From Chryseobacterium hagamense (GTDB taxonomy: Bacteria; Bacteroidota; Bacteroidia; Flavobacteriales; Weeksellaceae), in contig NZ_BJYJ01000022.1 in NCBI RefSeq assembly GCF_007991455.1, positions 1 to 63,825 of the forward strand: DNA of 63,825 nucleotides, written 5' to 3'. A program made the translations under genes and the position numbers. Positions 33,819 to 43,118 of this stretch are shown here, piece by piece. Below the pieces are notes generated by a model. It was not told the DNA's origin. It saw only the letters and a program-made list of their open reading frames with translations, and made no database searches. Every line of letters starts with the position of its first letter. Positions within the stretch are counted from its first letter, which is position 1.

Positions 33819-34769
33819 ATGAAATTCCGGACTGAAGTTGACATCGAAGAATCGAATAAAAAGATTGGGGTTGAAGATAAGATATTTTCAATAGGATCAT
33901 GCTTTGCTTCCGAAATGTCCGAGCTGTTCAGGCAGGGGCAGCTGCAGACGGTCAATAATCCGTTCGGAACCATTTTCAATCCCTTTTCAATCAGCAACTC
34001 CATCCGGAGGCTCCACGATTCTGAATTTTATGAGGAGGAAGAGCTGATTACCTTTGATGAAGAATTTATTTCGCTGGATCATCATACCAGCTTTGATACC
34101 CGTTATGTCCATCAGACCTTGGATAAAATAAACGGTAAGATCACGGAAGGAAACCAGTTTCTTCAGGAGAGCAACTGGGTCATCATCACGTATGGGACTT
34201 CGTTTATTTATGAATTCAGCCCGAAAAAGAAACTGGTGGCCAACTGTCACCGGATTCCGCAGAAATTCTTTGAAAAGAGATTGCTGACCTCTCAGGAACT
34301 TACGGATGCGATCTATGATACGGTTTTAAACCTGAAAGACATCTGTAAGGAAGAGGTCCGGATTTTATTCACGGTATCCCCGGTACGCCATACCAAAGAC
34401 GGGATGATTGAAAATCAGCTGAGCAAATCGAAACTGATCACCGCTATACATGAAATGACCGAAGGGCTGGACTACTGCCATTATCTCCCCATTTATGAAA
34501 TCATGATGGATGATCTGCGGGATTACCGTTTTTATAAAGAAGACATGATCCACCCTACGGAACAGGCTGTTAATTATATTTTTGAAAAGTTCGGCAATGC
34601 TTATTTTTCTGAGGAAACCAAAGATTTTATAAAAGAGAATTTTAAAATTTCCAAAGCGCTGGAACACCGGAGCAGTGATGAAAAGGATCCCAAATACATT
34701 CAGTTTAGAGAAAAACTGAACGAAAGGATTGAAAATCAGCGAAATAAAGTAAAGCATACCATATTCTGA
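33819..34769 (+). CDS. GSCFA domain protein
   Basis: A 316-residue protein named by its own motif: IFSIGSCFASEMSELF at about residues 21-36 contains GSCFA. The family is related to SGNH/GDSL hydrolases: Ser in GSCFA would be the nucleophile, NNPFGTIFNPFS supplies block II/III-like Asn, and DMIHPTEQAVNYIF holds the D-x-x-H pair. Cytoplasmic by lack of signal peptide. The natural substrate is not established. Followed after five bases by a small membrane protein. Confidence 0.9.
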   Translation: MKFRTEVDIEESNKKIGVEDKIFSIGSCFASEMSELFRQGQLQTVNNPFGTIFNPFSISNSIRRLHDSEFYEEEELITFDEEFISLDHHTSFDTRYVHQTLDKINGKITEGNQFLQESNWVIITYGTSFIYEFSPKKKLVANCHRIPQKFFEKRLLTSQELTDAIYDTVLNLKDICKEEVRILFTVSPVRHTKDGMIENQLSKSKLITAIHEMTEGLDYCHYLPIYEIMMDDLRDYRFYKEDMIHPTEQAVNYIFEKFGNAYFSEETKDFIKENFKISKALEHRSSDEKDPKYIQFREKLNERIENQRNKVKHTIF

Positions 34770-34774
34770 AACCA

Positions 34775-35104
34775 ATGGGCCGGATTAAAAACACAGAAGG
34801 TCTCTCTACAGACCGGTTAAATGACGAATTAAGGAAAGGAGCTAAATTTGTTGTCTTTTCTTACACGATATCGGTAATTGTCATTACCTCAAGACGGACA
34901 AGCGACATCTATTTTATAAAAGCGGATGAAGCGTCTTCCAAATACAGTTGGAAATATTCTTTGCTGACTTTATTTTTCGGATGGTGGGGAATTCCGTTCG
35001 GTCCGATTTTCAGCTTGGTTTCTTTCTATAAAAATTTTACAGGCGGAAAGGAGGTGACCCAGGAAGTTCTGAACCATATTAATGCCCAATTCATCGAATC
35101 CTAA
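34775..35104 (+). CDS. Small membrane hypothetical protein
   Basis: A 109-residue protein with two hydrophobic segments (about 27-42 and 62-82; LLTLFFGWWGIPFGPIF). Trp/Gly/Pro-rich second helix, with both ends probably cytoplasmic. It lies five bases after GSCFA and is likely co-translated. Family and role unknown to me. Confidence 0.7.
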   Translation: MGRIKNTEGLSTDRLNDELRKGAKFVVFSYTISVIVITSRRTSDIYFIKADEASSKYSWKYSLLTLFFGWWGIPFGPIFSLVSFYKNFTGGKEVTQEVLNHINAQFIES

Positions 35105-35120
35105 ACCTTCAGCAAAGCAA

Positions 35121-35633
35121 ATGATTGATTTTACAAACATTGATTACCTGAAAAACGGAAACGAAAGACAGCGCAAAGCCTATGAAGTTCTTTCAGGGTA
35201 CCGTATTTTTGAAAAATTAAAGGCCTGTTCGCCGGTTTTGGCAGGAACCATCCCGATCGGAATCGATATCGAAGAAAGTGATCTGGATGTGATCTGTGAA
35301 ATAAAAGATGAGCTGGCGTTTGAAGGGCTGCTGATGACTTGTTTTTCTGAGTTTAAGATAAAGCTCGAAAGCTTTGAAATAAATGGCGAAAACGCGGTGA
35401 CCGGACAATTTATGCTGGAAGGATTTCTTATCGAAATTTTCGGGCAGAAAAAGCCTGCTGTCGAACAGCATGCATACCGGCACATGATAGCTGAATACAG
35501 AATATTACAGAAAAGAGGGGATGATTTTAAAAACCGCATCATCGAATTAAAAAGACAGGGCATCAGGACGGAGCCTGCATTCGGGATCTTACTCGGACTT
35601 GATCACCCTTATGAAGATTTATTAAAATTTTAA
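35121..35633 (+). CDS. DUF4269 nucleotidyltransferase-like protein
   Basis: A 170-residue protein of the DUF4269 type: IDYLKNGNERQRKAYEVL, AGTIPIGIDIEESDLDVICE and the C-terminal GLDHPYEDLL. The GTIPIGIDI..SDLDV stretch resembles a minimal nucleotidyltransferase active site (G-x-DxD). ATG 35121 is preferred to 35082 since the latter overlaps the preceding gene by 23 bases and adds a Pro/Ser-rich, non-conserved extension; both are possible. Function not proven. Confidence 0.8.
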   Translation: MIDFTNIDYLKNGNERQRKAYEVLSGYRIFEKLKACSPVLAGTIPIGIDIEESDLDVICEIKDELAFEGLLMTCFSEFKIKLESFEINGENAVTGQFMLEGFLIEIFGQKKPAVEQHAYRHMIAEYRILQKRGDDFKNRIIELKRQGIRTEPAFGILLGLDHPYEDLLKF

Positions 35634-35637
35634 AAAA

Positions 35638-36405
35638 ATGATTGATACCCATACCCATTTATACGCAGAAGAATTTGATGAAGACCGGAAAGAAGCTATT
35701 CAGAGGGCTTTGGATAAAGGAATAACCGGATTTTACCTTCCGGCCATCGATTCGGAATCCCACGAAAAAATGCTGCAGCTGGAAGCCGACTATCCGGAAC
35801 AGGTTTTCTCCATGATGGGGCTGCACCCGTGCTATGTGAAACCGGAAACCTGGGAAAAAGAACTGGAAATTGTTAAGGACTATCTCGATCTGAGGGCTTT
35901 TCCGGCCGTCGGGGAGATCGGGATCGATCTGTATTGGGATAAATCCACTCTTGACATTCAGGTGAAAGCTTTTGAGCAGCAGATCGACTGGGCCATCGAA
36001 AAAGATCTTCCGATCGTTATCCATACCCGGGAAAGCTTTGATGAAACCTTTGAAGTGCTGGAAAGAAAAAAGCATTCCAAACTCCGCGGGATCTTCCATT
36101 GCTTTTCAGGTAACCCCGAACAGGCGAAACGTGCCATCGAGCTGAACTTTATTCTGGGCATCGGTGGAGTCGTGACTTTCAAGAACGGCAAGATTGATCA
36201 GTTTCTAAGTGAAATTCCTCTGGAAAAGATCGTTCTGGAAACCGATTCTCCTTATCTGGCGCCGGTTCCGTACAGGGGGAAGCGTAATGAAAGCGCATAC
36301 CTCGACCTGGTAGCCGGAAAGCTGGTGGATGTCTACGGAAAGGATTTCTCTGAAATTGACCGGATTACCACAGAGAATGCCCGAAAGATATTTAACAGCC
36401 ATTAG
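35638..36405 (+). CDS. TatD-family metal-dependent hydrolase
   Basis: A 255-residue TIM-barrel hydrolase (3'-5' exonuclease / D-tyrosyl-type family). Metal motif DTHTHL at 3-8, GEIGID (VGEIGIDLYWDK), IVIHTRES, FHCFSGNPEQAKRAI and the C-terminal signature ETDSPYLAPVPYRGKRNE are all present. It starts four bases after the DUF4269 gene. TatD proteins act in DNA repair and fragmentation; the exact substrate here is not set. Confidence 0.92.
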   Translation: MIDTHTHLYAEEFDEDRKEAIQRALDKGITGFYLPAIDSESHEKMLQLEADYPEQVFSMMGLHPCYVKPETWEKELEIVKDYLDLRAFPAVGEIGIDLYWDKSTLDIQVKAFEQQIDWAIEKDLPIVIHTRESFDETFEVLERKKHSKLRGIFHCFSGNPEQAKRAIELNFILGIGGVVTFKNGKIDQFLSEIPLEKIVLETDSPYLAPVPYRGKRNESAYLDLVAGKLVDVYGKDFSEIDRITTENARKIFNSH

Positions 36406-36410
36406 CATCT

Positions 36411-37478
36411 ATGAAAACATTACCCAATATAACATCGCTGAGATTTTTTTTAGCGTTTCTGGTAATGATATTTCACATTCCTCTTTTTTTCAGTAAGAGA
36501 GGAATAAGTTCATTTAATGATTGGCCGGTTTTTCACAAAGGGACCGAGGCTGTTTTTATGTTTTTTTCATTAAGCGGGTTCCTTATCTTCCGGCAGCTGT
36601 ATGCCGAAAAAATAAAGACTAGCGGAATCGATTTAAAAAAATTTTATCTGAGGCGTCTACTGAGAATTTTTCCCGTTTATTACCTGGTGGTCTTTATCGG
36701 GCTTTTTTATTACAATCTGTTTCTTCCTGCCATCGGGGTTCCGGTAGAAAGAAATTATGACCTGGCAAAAGGAATTCTTCTCCTGATTACCTTTTTTCCG
36801 AATGTGCTGTTGGTAAACAATCCGGGTGGGATATTGGAAATACTATGGTCCATAGGAATAGAGGAACAATGCTATCTGTTCGTTGCACCGCTTTTTCTTT
36901 TTCTTCCGGCCAGATACTACAAAATGTTCTTTCTTATATTAAGTTTTGTTTTCGTCTATCTCTATGAGTTTTCGGATCTTATCTTTCTGAAGGATTATAA
37001 AATGATTTTTTTCTATTTTACTTTTGCCGGCTGGTGCTCACTGCAGAATTTTAGAAAGCAGACATTTCAGAAATTCACGGATACAGCTGTTTATATACTG
37101 ATGATCCTGTTCTTTACAACAGATCTTTTTATTGATTACCTTTCGGAACCGGCTTATTTTATTTTTGCCATGTTGCTTTTCGGATATTTCATAACCATCT
37201 TTGTCCGTAAGCCGATCTCTTTTTTCGAGAATAGAACTTTAATCTATCTGGGCAAGATATCGTATGGGATTTACATGTATCATGTTATTGTCATGCAGCT
37301 TGTCGGTTTTATCTTTCTGAAACTATTGTCGAAGTTTAAGATCAATGATACAGTAATTATCTTTTTAAGCAATTTCACCGTTATCGGCCTTACCATTTTT
37401 ACGGCTCATGTTTCATACAGGTATTATGAAAAAAGATTTCTGAACAAAAAGAAGTTGTATAGAATTGGGAATAAGTAA
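36411..37478 (+). CDS. Acyltransferase family 3 membrane protein
   Basis: A 355-residue integral membrane acyltransferase with about ten helices. ITSLRFFLAFLVMIFH at the start carries the catalytic-type His in MIFHIP, and KFYLRRLLRIFPVYYL is the conserved RRxxRIxP segment. SIGIEEQCYLF is typical of the same family. These enzymes O-acylate surface polysaccharides or lipids; the acceptor is unknown. Five bases after tatD, ending in a bidirectional terminator. Confidence 0.9.
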   Translation: MKTLPNITSLRFFLAFLVMIFHIPLFFSKRGISSFNDWPVFHKGTEAVFMFFSLSGFLIFRQLYAEKIKTSGIDLKKFYLRRLLRIFPVYYLVVFIGLFYYNLFLPAIGVPVERNYDLAKGILLLITFFPNVLLVNNPGGILEILWSIGIEEQCYLFVAPLFLFLPARYYKMFFLILSFVFVYLYEFSDLIFLKDYKMIFFYFTFAGWCSLQNFRKQTFQKFTDTAVYILMILFFTTDLFIDYLSEPAYFIFAMLLFGYFITIFVRKPISFFENRTLIYLGKISYGIYMYHVIVMQLVGFIFLKLLSKFKINDTVIIFLSNFTVIGLTIFTAHVSYRYYEKRFLNKKKLYRIGNK

Positions 37479-37479
37479 A

Positions 37480-37515
37480 AACCTGATCGGAAAAATTCAG
37501 ATCAGGTTCTTTTTT
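37480..37515. terminator. Bidirectional terminator between acyltransferase and helicase
   Basis: AACCTGATC (37480-37488) and GATCAGGTT (37500-37508) form a perfect stem with T runs on both strands, serving both convergent genes. Confidence 0.85.
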
Positions 37516-38845
37516 ATTTCTTTCTCGTGAAATTTTTATTTTTCGGCTTTTTAAAACCGACTGTTGCGGATGCACCGTCCGGTCTGTTTTTATTTTTATC
37601 CGGACCCGGGCCGTTCGGTCTTGATGATTTTGGCCGTTCTCCTCTCGCACCCATCGGCTTATTATTGGAATCTCTTTTCTGAGCCACCAGGTTGTCCGTA
37701 TGGAACGGATGATCCTTTACAATCGGAATTTTCATCCCGATCAGCTTCTCCGTATTTTTCAGGTTTAATAAATCAAGACCGTCTACGAATGAAATGGAGG
37801 TTCCTTCGGCGCCGGCTCTTCCTGTTCTTCCGATCCGGTGGACATACGTTTCCGAAACGTCGGAAAGTTCAAAGTTCACAACGTATTTCAGTTCGTCGAT
37901 ATCAATTCCCCTGGCGGCAATATCCGTAGCGACCAGAACCCTTGTTTTTCCGGATTTGAAATTGTTCAGTGCATTCTGGCGGGCATTCTGGGATTTGTTC
38001 CCGTGGATCGCCTCTGTCGTAATATGGTCTTTCTGAAGCTTTCGTGCAATTTTATCCGCGCCGTGTTTGGTTCTTGAGAATACCAGTACCGAATCGGAAA
38101 TATCGTTTTTCAGGATATGGGTCAAAAGATCCAGTTTATTGTCTTTTTCCACAAAGTACACCGACTGCTTGATGGTTTCAGCCGTTGATGAAACCGGAGT
38201 TACCTCCACCTTCACGGGGTTATTCAGGATAGAATCTGCCAGTTTCTGGATTTCCGCAGGCATCGTCGCCGAGAAAAATAAAGTCTGTCTCTTCACAGGT
38301 AAAAGCTTGATGACTCTTTTTACGTCATGCACAAAGCCCATATCCAGCATCCGGTCTGCTTCATCCAGAACAAAAATTTCGATATTTTTCAGGCTGATAA
38401 TTCCCTGGGCAATAAAATCCAGAAGCCTTCCCGGTGTAGCCACCAGGATATCAACGCCTTTCTTCAGGGCGGCTTCCTGACTCCCCTGCTTTACGCCTCC
38501 GAAGATCACAAGGTGTTTCAACGGAAGATATTTTCCGTAAGCTTTAATGTTTTCCTCGATCTGGATCGCCAGCTCCCGGGTTGGGGTCAGGATCAGGGCT
38601 TTGATATGGTTGTTCGGAAATTTGTTTTTGGAAAGGTTCTGAAGGATAGGAATGGCAAAAGCAGCCGTCTTCCCTGTTCCTGTCTGTGCACACCCCAGAA
38701 AGTCTTTTCCCTGGGTAATTTCGGGAATCGATTTTTCCTGGATTGGGGTAGGGTTGGTATATCCTTGTTCCTGAATTGCCTTTGCAATAGGTTCTATTAA
38801 ATGTAAGTCTGTAAAATTCAAATGAATTGTTTTTATAATTAACAT
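37514..38845 (-). CDS. DEAD-box RNA helicase, RhlE-like
   Basis: A 443-residue helicase: Q motif (TNPTPIQEKSIP), AQTGTGKTAAF, PTRELAIQ, ATPGRLLDF, VLDEADRMLDMGF, FSATMP, ATDIAARGIDID and HRIGRTGRAG. A short basic Pro/Lys/Arg/Asn-rich tail (about 385-443) replaces the RNA-binding domain of the larger helicase. LDMGFVHDVKR is typical of the RhlE group. ATG 38845 directly follows a strong hairpin; TTG 38821 (NFTDLHLIEPI) is an alternative start close to homologues. Probable role in ribosome assembly or RNA decay, perhaps self-regulated by the 5' hairpin. Confidence 0.92.
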   Translation of the reverse strand: MLIIKTIHLNFTDLHLIEPIAKAIQEQGYTNPTPIQEKSIPEITQGKDFLGCAQTGTGKTAAFAIPILQNLSKNKFPNNHIKALILTPTRELAIQIEENIKAYGKYLPLKHLVIFGGVKQGSQEAALKKGVDILVATPGRLLDFIAQGIISLKNIEIFVLDEADRMLDMGFVHDVKRVIKLLPVKRQTLFFSATMPAEIQKLADSILNNPVKVEVTPVSSTAETIKQSVYFVEKDNKLDLLTHILKNDISDSVLVFSRTKHGADKIARKLQKDHITTEAIHGNKSQNARQNALNNFKSGKTRVLVATDIAARGIDIDELKYVVNFELSDVSETYVHRIGRTGRAGAEGTSISFVDGLDLLNLKNTEKLIGMKIPIVKDHPFHTDNLVAQKRDSNNKPMGARGERPKSSRPNGPGPDKNKNRPDGASATVGFKKPKNKNFTRKK

Positions 38846-38848
38846 AAA

Positions 38849-38871
38849 AATTCCTTCAAAATGAAGGAATT
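38849..38871 (-). promoter_or_regulatory. Perfect hairpin just before the RhlE-like start codon
   Basis: On the minus strand AATTCCTTCA, TTT loop, TGAAGGAATT, then TTTATG. It begins where transcription from the 38880-38887 box should start. It may be a 5'-end structure for RNA-helicase control, or a terminator for the upstream lipoprotein gene. Confidence 0.6.
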
Positions 38872-38879
38872 ATATTTTG

Positions 38880-38887
38880 CAAAGGTA
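38880..38887 (-). promoter_or_regulatory. Putative -7 box of the RhlE-like helicase
   Basis: TACCTTTG on the minus strand, in the gap between the lipoprotein and helicase genes; no TTG at standard spacing. Confidence 0.4.
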
Positions 38888-38907
38888 AGTTAAATATTTT
38901 TAATACA

Positions 38908-39396
38908 TCAGTTCACTTTTGTCCATTGTTGGTTGTGTCTCAGGTCTTCAAAGAATTTATACAGTTCGGCAAGTTTTTCAGTCCCCCTTTTCCCGTAATC
39001 TTCCACCTGTTTTGAAGTTCCGTCTGCAAAGTTTATTCTCAGATGAGAGGTCGGAAGGTCGGTGACATTTCTTTCGCCGTATTTTTCATTAAGGCTCTTA
39101 ACATTTAGGTTATCCAGTAAAGTAATAAGTTTATTATAATCTGTTTCTTTAATGATTCCTTTAAAAGTCCCTTCCCGCGGTTTGTCGAATTCACCTTTGG
39201 AAAAACCTTTGGAAAAGTTGAAATGTTCTGCTTCAAGTACGGCAGTACGGTCCGGATTGATGGTTATTTTAAAAATAGGGCAGGATCCGAAGCAGGCTCC
39301 GGCTTCATATTCAATTTTCGAATATTTCGAATTCATTTTTTGTGAACTGCATGAAAACAAAAAAATGATCGCACATAGGCTCAGGATATATTTCAT
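38908..39396 (-). CDS. DUF6438 lipoprotein
   Basis: A 162-residue lipoprotein with FLFSCSS (Cys16). The mature part holds the DUF6438 hallmark ACFGSCPIFKI at about 33-43 and ends FEDLRHNQQWTKV. Role unknown; the two close cysteines of the motif may form a disulfide. A larger DUF6438 protein with the same ending ([11 protein letters not shown]) is encoded at 40308-41357, so the two are paralogues separated by a methyltransferase gene. Confidence 0.82.
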   Translation of the reverse strand: MKYILSLCAIIFLFSCSSQKMNSKYSKIEYEAGACFGSCPIFKITINPDRTAVLEAEHFNFSKGFSKGEFDKPREGTFKGIIKETDYNKLITLLDNLNVKSLNEKYGERNVTDLPTSHLRINFADGTSKQVEDYGKRGTEKLAELYKFFEDLRHNQQWTKVN

Positions 39397-39574
39397 AGGT
39401 CAATTTTTTTTCCGGTATCGCTCAATAATTGTTCCAAAGTCTCTATTTGAGACCATATTGCCACGATTTACAGAAAGGTTTTAAAAGGTCTTAGAGCCGG
39501 CTGCTCAGGATAAAATTTAATTTAAAAAGATTCTTCAGATAAATTTTGTTATTTTGACGTCAGAAAAATGACGT

Positions 39575-40306
39575 ATGTATACTTTCCTTAAATCCGTTGT
39601 TAAAAATATCATTCCTGAAGAAGTCCTCATCCGAAATGAAGATCAGCTCAGAAAACTGCTGAAACCTTTTTATCAGGGAAAAAATCATGAGTGCAATATC
39701 TGCAGGACAAAGCTTAAAAAGTTCGTGCCACTGGAAAACGGACAGCTGATCTGTCCGGTCTGCGGAAGCCTGCCCCGGACCAGGCGCCTGAATATGCTGC
39801 TGGAAACCGAATTTCTGAAACCTGACTTTTGCTTTCTGGACTTTTCCCCTTCCAGAATGCTCTATAAAAAATGGAAGAAGCGAAAGGACATCGCCTATTA
39901 TCCCACCGATTTTGAAAACCAATTCCTTTCCGATTACCGGTATGATATTACCGGTATTGATGCGGAGGAAGGAAAATTTGATCTGATCGTCTGCTACCAT
40001 ATTTTGGAACACATTACCGAAGACCGGAAAGCCATGGGTGAACTGTACCGGGTTCTGAAAAAGGGCGGTGCTGTTTTAATCCAGACCCCTTTCAAAGAAG
40101 GAGAAATTTACGAAGATAACTCGATAAGCACCGAAGGAGAAAGGCTGAAGCATTTCGGGCAGGAAGATCATGTGCGCATCTATTCGGTCAGAGGATTGGA
40201 GGCACGCCTGAAAAAAGCAGGCTTTCAGGTAACGGTACGAACGTTTTCGGAAGCCAGGTATTATGGGTATTCACAGAATGAAAAAGTGCTGATCTGCCGG
40301 AAATAA
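39575..40306 (+). CDS. SAM-dependent methyltransferase with N-terminal zinc-ribbon-like segment
   Basis: A 243-residue protein. Cysteines in CNICRTKLKKF (45-48 region) and LICPVCGSLPRTRR form a probable zinc ribbon. The methyltransferase domain follows: CFLDFSPSRML, ITGIDAEEGKFDLIVCYHILEHITEDRKAMGELYRVLKKGG as in Methyltransf_11, here broken as FDLIVCYHILEH and LYRVLKKGGAVLIQTPF. Substrate unknown; similar proteins lie in surface-glycan loci. It ends one base before the convergent DUF6438 gene. Confidence 0.85.
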   Translation: MYTFLKSVVKNIIPEEVLIRNEDQLRKLLKPFYQGKNHECNICRTKLKKFVPLENGQLICPVCGSLPRTRRLNMLLETEFLKPDFCFLDFSPSRMLYKKWKKRKDIAYYPTDFENQFLSDYRYDITGIDAEEGKFDLIVCYHILEHITEDRKAMGELYRVLKKGGAVLIQTPFKEGEIYEDNSISTEGERLKHFGQEDHVRIYSVRGLEARLKKAGFQVTVRTFSEARYYGYSQNEKVLICRK

Positions 40307-40307
40307 A

Positions 40308-41357
40308 TTACTTTACTTTTTTCCAGTCCTGATTGAACCGCATATCGAAAAGCAAGTTATACAATCTCTTTAAACCATACGTTCCGGACAGGCCGTAATC
40401 TTTAATTTTTTTAATTTTTCCGTTATCGTAAGTGATGATTAAATCTGCGGTTTGACTGTCTGTCCAGTTTACGGCATAATGCTCCTTCAATTCAGTAAAA
40501 TTCAGGTAATTCAGCAGGTTTTCCAGATTTTGAAAATCGGCTCTGTTGATTTCGCTTTTAAAAGTACCTTCTCCTTTTTTAAAAGCCTTGTGTGATTTTT
40601 TTTCGAAATCCGGATCGCCGTCCTTAAAAAAATTATAATTTTCCGCCATAAATTCTGATAATCCCGATGTATTGAGCTTTAAAGTAAATACCGGACAGGT
40701 ACCGAAACACATGTCAGTTTTAAATTCTATTTTCTGTATCGAATGATGGGAAGGGGTAGGATTATATTCCACCAGTCCGTCAAACTGATAATCCAGAATT
40801 TTTGAAACCAGCTTATGGGCAGTTTCATACTGGTCAGAATATGGGTCTTCTTCGTTCTCTTCAGTGATAACTTTGAGATAATCCTTTCCGTCAATAGTTA
40901 TAACTAAAGGAATGGCAAAATTGAAATAAGTCGGGTTTACGGAAGTAAGCGTATAATGCTTTCCCAGGTCGAGGATAAGATTAATACTCGAATCACAGGA
41001 ATAAGGTTCCTTCGTATCCGAAGAGATGCCCTGGCAGCTCTGATCGTCCCCAATAAAAACTAAATCGGTTAAGCCGTTATGATCAAAATCTCCTTTATAA
41101 AAACTTTTGGTTACTCCCAGACTGTCGGCGACTTTTTTCAGTTTATCGGATATACCGGTAGTGTTTCCGGTAAAACGCTGAACCGGTTTTAAAATAAACC
41201 TGGAATAGCGGTCGGAGGTACCGAATGTATTGTTTCTTACAAAAGACTCGACCTCAGAATCTGTTCTGAGGCCGTCTATTGTTGATGGTGCCTTGCCTTG
41301 TGAAAAGCAAAGCAGGCTGATTAAAATAAGGATGAATAAAAAGATCTTCCTATCCAT
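40308..41357 (-). CDS. Secreted protein with C-terminal DUF6438 domain
   Basis: A 349-residue exported protein. ATG 41357 gives a clean signal ([21 protein letters not shown]); the longer frame from 41378 adds seven residues that would hide it. The start overlaps the obgE stop by eight bases (ATGGATAG), so translation is coupled to obgE. The N-terminal part includes an FG-GAP-like [15 protein letters not shown] segment, suggesting a calcium-binding or VCBS-type repeat. DUF6438 covers the C-terminal ~130 residues ([25 protein letters not shown]). Paralogue of 38908-39396. Function unknown. Confidence 0.8.
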   Translation of the reverse strand: MDRKIFLFILILISLLCFSQGKAPSTIDGLRTDSEVESFVRNNTFGTSDRYSRFILKPVQRFTGNTTGISDKLKKVADSLGVTKSFYKGDFDHNGLTDLVFIGDDQSCQGISSDTKEPYSCDSSINLILDLGKHYTLTSVNPTYFNFAIPLVITIDGKDYLKVITEENEEDPYSDQYETAHKLVSKILDYQFDGLVEYNPTPSHHSIQKIEFKTDMCFGTCPVFTLKLNTSGLSEFMAENYNFFKDGDPDFEKKSHKAFKKGEGTFKSEINRADFQNLENLLNYLNFTELKEHYAVNWTDSQTADLIITYDNGKIKKIKDYGLSGTYGLKRLYNLLFDMRFNQDWKKVK

Positions 41358-42333
41358 GCAGTTGTTTCCAGATGGCATCTTTCAGTTCCATGAGCCCTTC
41401 GCCCGTCACGCCGGAGAAAAACAACGGCTGTTTGTTTTCCGGGAATTCTGCGGCGATTTCCTTTTTCAGCTCGTCGTCCAGAAGGTCGGATTTAGAAACC
41501 GAGACAATGAAGTCTTTATCCAGCAGTTCCGGATTGTATTCCTTCAGTTCGTTTTCCAGAATCTTAAACTCCTGGAAGTGATCCTCGGAATCGGCAGGAA
41601 TCAGGAACAGCAGGATCGAATTCCTTTCGATATGCCTTAAGAAACGGTGTCCAAGACCTTTACCTTCGGCAGCCCCTTCGATAATCCCCGGAATATCGGC
41701 CATTACGAAGGATTTATAGTTCCGGTAATCCACGATCCCTAAATTGGGGGTAAGGGTCGTAAAGGCATAATTGGCAATCTTCGGCTTGGCAGCAGAGACG
41801 GAAGCCAGTAATGTGGATTTTCCGGCATTCGGGAATCCTACCAGTCCTACATCGGCAAGGATTTTAAGCTCGAAAACCACATAGCCTTCCTGTCCGTCCA
41901 TTCCCGGCTGTGCAAATCTCGGCGTCTGGTTGGTGGACGATTTGAAATGCTCGTTTCCTTTTCCGCCCATTCCGCCTTCCATCAGGATGATTTCCTGGCC
42001 GTCTTCCATGATTTCCCCGATGATTTCCCCGTCTTCATTTTTGGCGATGGTCCCGATCGGAACTTCAATATAAACATCAGCCCCGTAAGCTCCGGTAAGC
42101 TGGTTTTTTCCTCCGTTTTCACCGCGTTCCGCCTTTACGTGGCGCGTATACCGGAGTGGGAGTAAAGTCCATTCATTGGCATTTCCTTTCATGATGACGT
42201 GGCCGCCGCGGCCGCCGTCACCCCCGTCAGGACCTCCTTTTGGAATATATTTTTCACGGCGAAGGTGTGCAGAACCTGCTCCTCCGTGCCCGCTTTTACA
42301 ATGAATCTTTACGTAATCTACAAAATTTGACAT
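41350..42333 (-). CDS. obgE: Obg GTPase
   Basis: A 327-residue GTPase acting in late 50S assembly and stress control. The glycine-rich Obg fold is at the N-terminus ([17 protein letters not shown]), then the G domain: G1 [12 protein letters not shown] near 166-177, the [20 protein letters not shown] switch region, G3 [20 protein letters not shown], and SKSDLL for base recognition. It lacks the C-terminal OCT extension found in some homologues. Gene order with adk and hpt is common in flavobacteria. Confidence 0.95.
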   Translation of the reverse strand: MSNFVDYVKIHCKSGHGGAGSAHLRREKYIPKGGPDGGDGGRGGHVIMKGNANEWTLLPLRYTRHVKAERGENGGKNQLTGAYGADVYIEVPIGTIAKNEDGEIIGEIMEDGQEIILMEGGMGGKGNEHFKSSTNQTPRFAQPGMDGQEGYVVFELKILADVGLVGFPNAGKSTLLASVSAAKPKIANYAFTTLTPNLGIVDYRNYKSFVMADIPGIIEGAAEGKGLGHRFLRHIERNSILLFLIPADSEDHFQEFKILENELKEYNPELLDKDFIVSVSKSDLLDDELKKEIAAEFPENKQPLFFSGVTGEGLMELKDAIWKQLHG

Positions 42334-42339
42334 TTCTTA

Positions 42340-42418
42340 TAATTATGAGTTATCAGTTATGAAGCATGAGCTATGAATTGTAAGAACTTATAACTCATCA
42401 CTCATAACTTTTAACTAT
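42340..42418. repeat. Heptad-periodic inverted repeat between obgE and adk
   Basis: Left 7-mers TAATTAT GAGTTAT CAGTTAT GAAGCAT GAGCTAT; right AACTTAT AACTCAT CACTCAT AACTTTT AACTATT. Arms are roughly complementary, so it can fold. Confidence 0.8.
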
Positions 42419-42993
42419 TTTATTTTTTCCACTTCTGCGAAAAGCTTTTCAGAAATCTCATGGATGTCTCCGACACCGTTGATCTCCACATATTTGCCCT
42501 GCTGCTTGTACAGCTCAGCCACTTCTGCTGTTTTCGCGTAGTATTCTTTGATCCGGTTGCGGATGATTTCCACATTGCTGTCGTCTGATCTTCCGCTGAT
42601 TTCCCCTCTTTTCAGCAGTCTTTCCTCCAGAATGGAATCTTCTACTACTAAAGACAGACAGACGTCGATTTCATCATTCAGTTCTTCTTTTACGATCTTC
42701 TCCAGGGCTTCCGTCTGAACGGCTGTTCTCGGATAACCGTCAAAAATAAATCCTGCAGCATCGGTCGGCTTTCTGATCTCGTCGATCAGCATATCCGTTG
42801 TTACCTGATCCGGAACCAGTTCCCCTTTATCGATATACGACTTGGCCAGCTTTCCAAGCTCGGTATCATTTTTCATGTTGAATCTGAAAAGGTCACCGGT
42901 TGAGATCTGCTTCAAATTGAATTTCTCGATTAAGTTTTGTGCTTGCGTACCTTTTCCGCTTCCCGGAGGGCCGAACAGAACAATGTTTATCAT
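42415..42993 (-). CDS. adk: Adenylate kinase
   Basis: A 192-residue nucleotide kinase interconverting ATP, ADP and AMP. P-loop GPPGSGKGTQ at 8-17, KQISTGDLFR for AMP binding, FIFDGYPRTAVQTE (the DGxPR motif), and GRSDDSNVEIIRNRI in the lid region. It is the short-lid form without the zinc finger, as usual in Bacteroidota. Probably co-expressed with obgE. Confidence 0.95.
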   Translation of the reverse strand: MINIVLFGPPGSGKGTQAQNLIEKFNLKQISTGDLFRFNMKNDTELGKLAKSYIDKGELVPDQVTTDMLIDEIRKPTDAAGFIFDGYPRTAVQTEALEKIVKEELNDEIDVCLSLVVEDSILEERLLKRGEISGRSDDSNVEIIRNRIKEYYAKTAEVAELYKQQGKYVEINGVGDIHEISEKLFAEVEKIK

Positions 42994-43008
42994 AATGGTT
43001 GAGCGCTT

Positions 43009-43118
43009 CTGACAATTGGCCGTTGGCTTCTTGCTTTTAGCTTTGTTTAGTTAATAATTACTTTTCTTAGATATTTATTTAAAAGCCAATAGCCAGAAGC
43101 TAGAAGCTAATAGCCGTA
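43009..43118. repeat. Heptad-periodic inverted repeat between hpt and adk
   Basis: Left CTGACAA TTGGCCG TTGGCTT CTTGCTT TTAGCTT (43009-43043), right AGCCAAT AGCCAGA AGCTAGA AGCTAAT AGCCGTA (43084-43118). The two halves are about complementary; the middle is AT-rich and unique. Confidence 0.8.

Noticed and set aside
43013..43118. Riboswitch between hpt and adk
   Set aside because: Position near purine genes is suggestive, but the paired segments are heptad repeats and no purine-aptamer core is seen.
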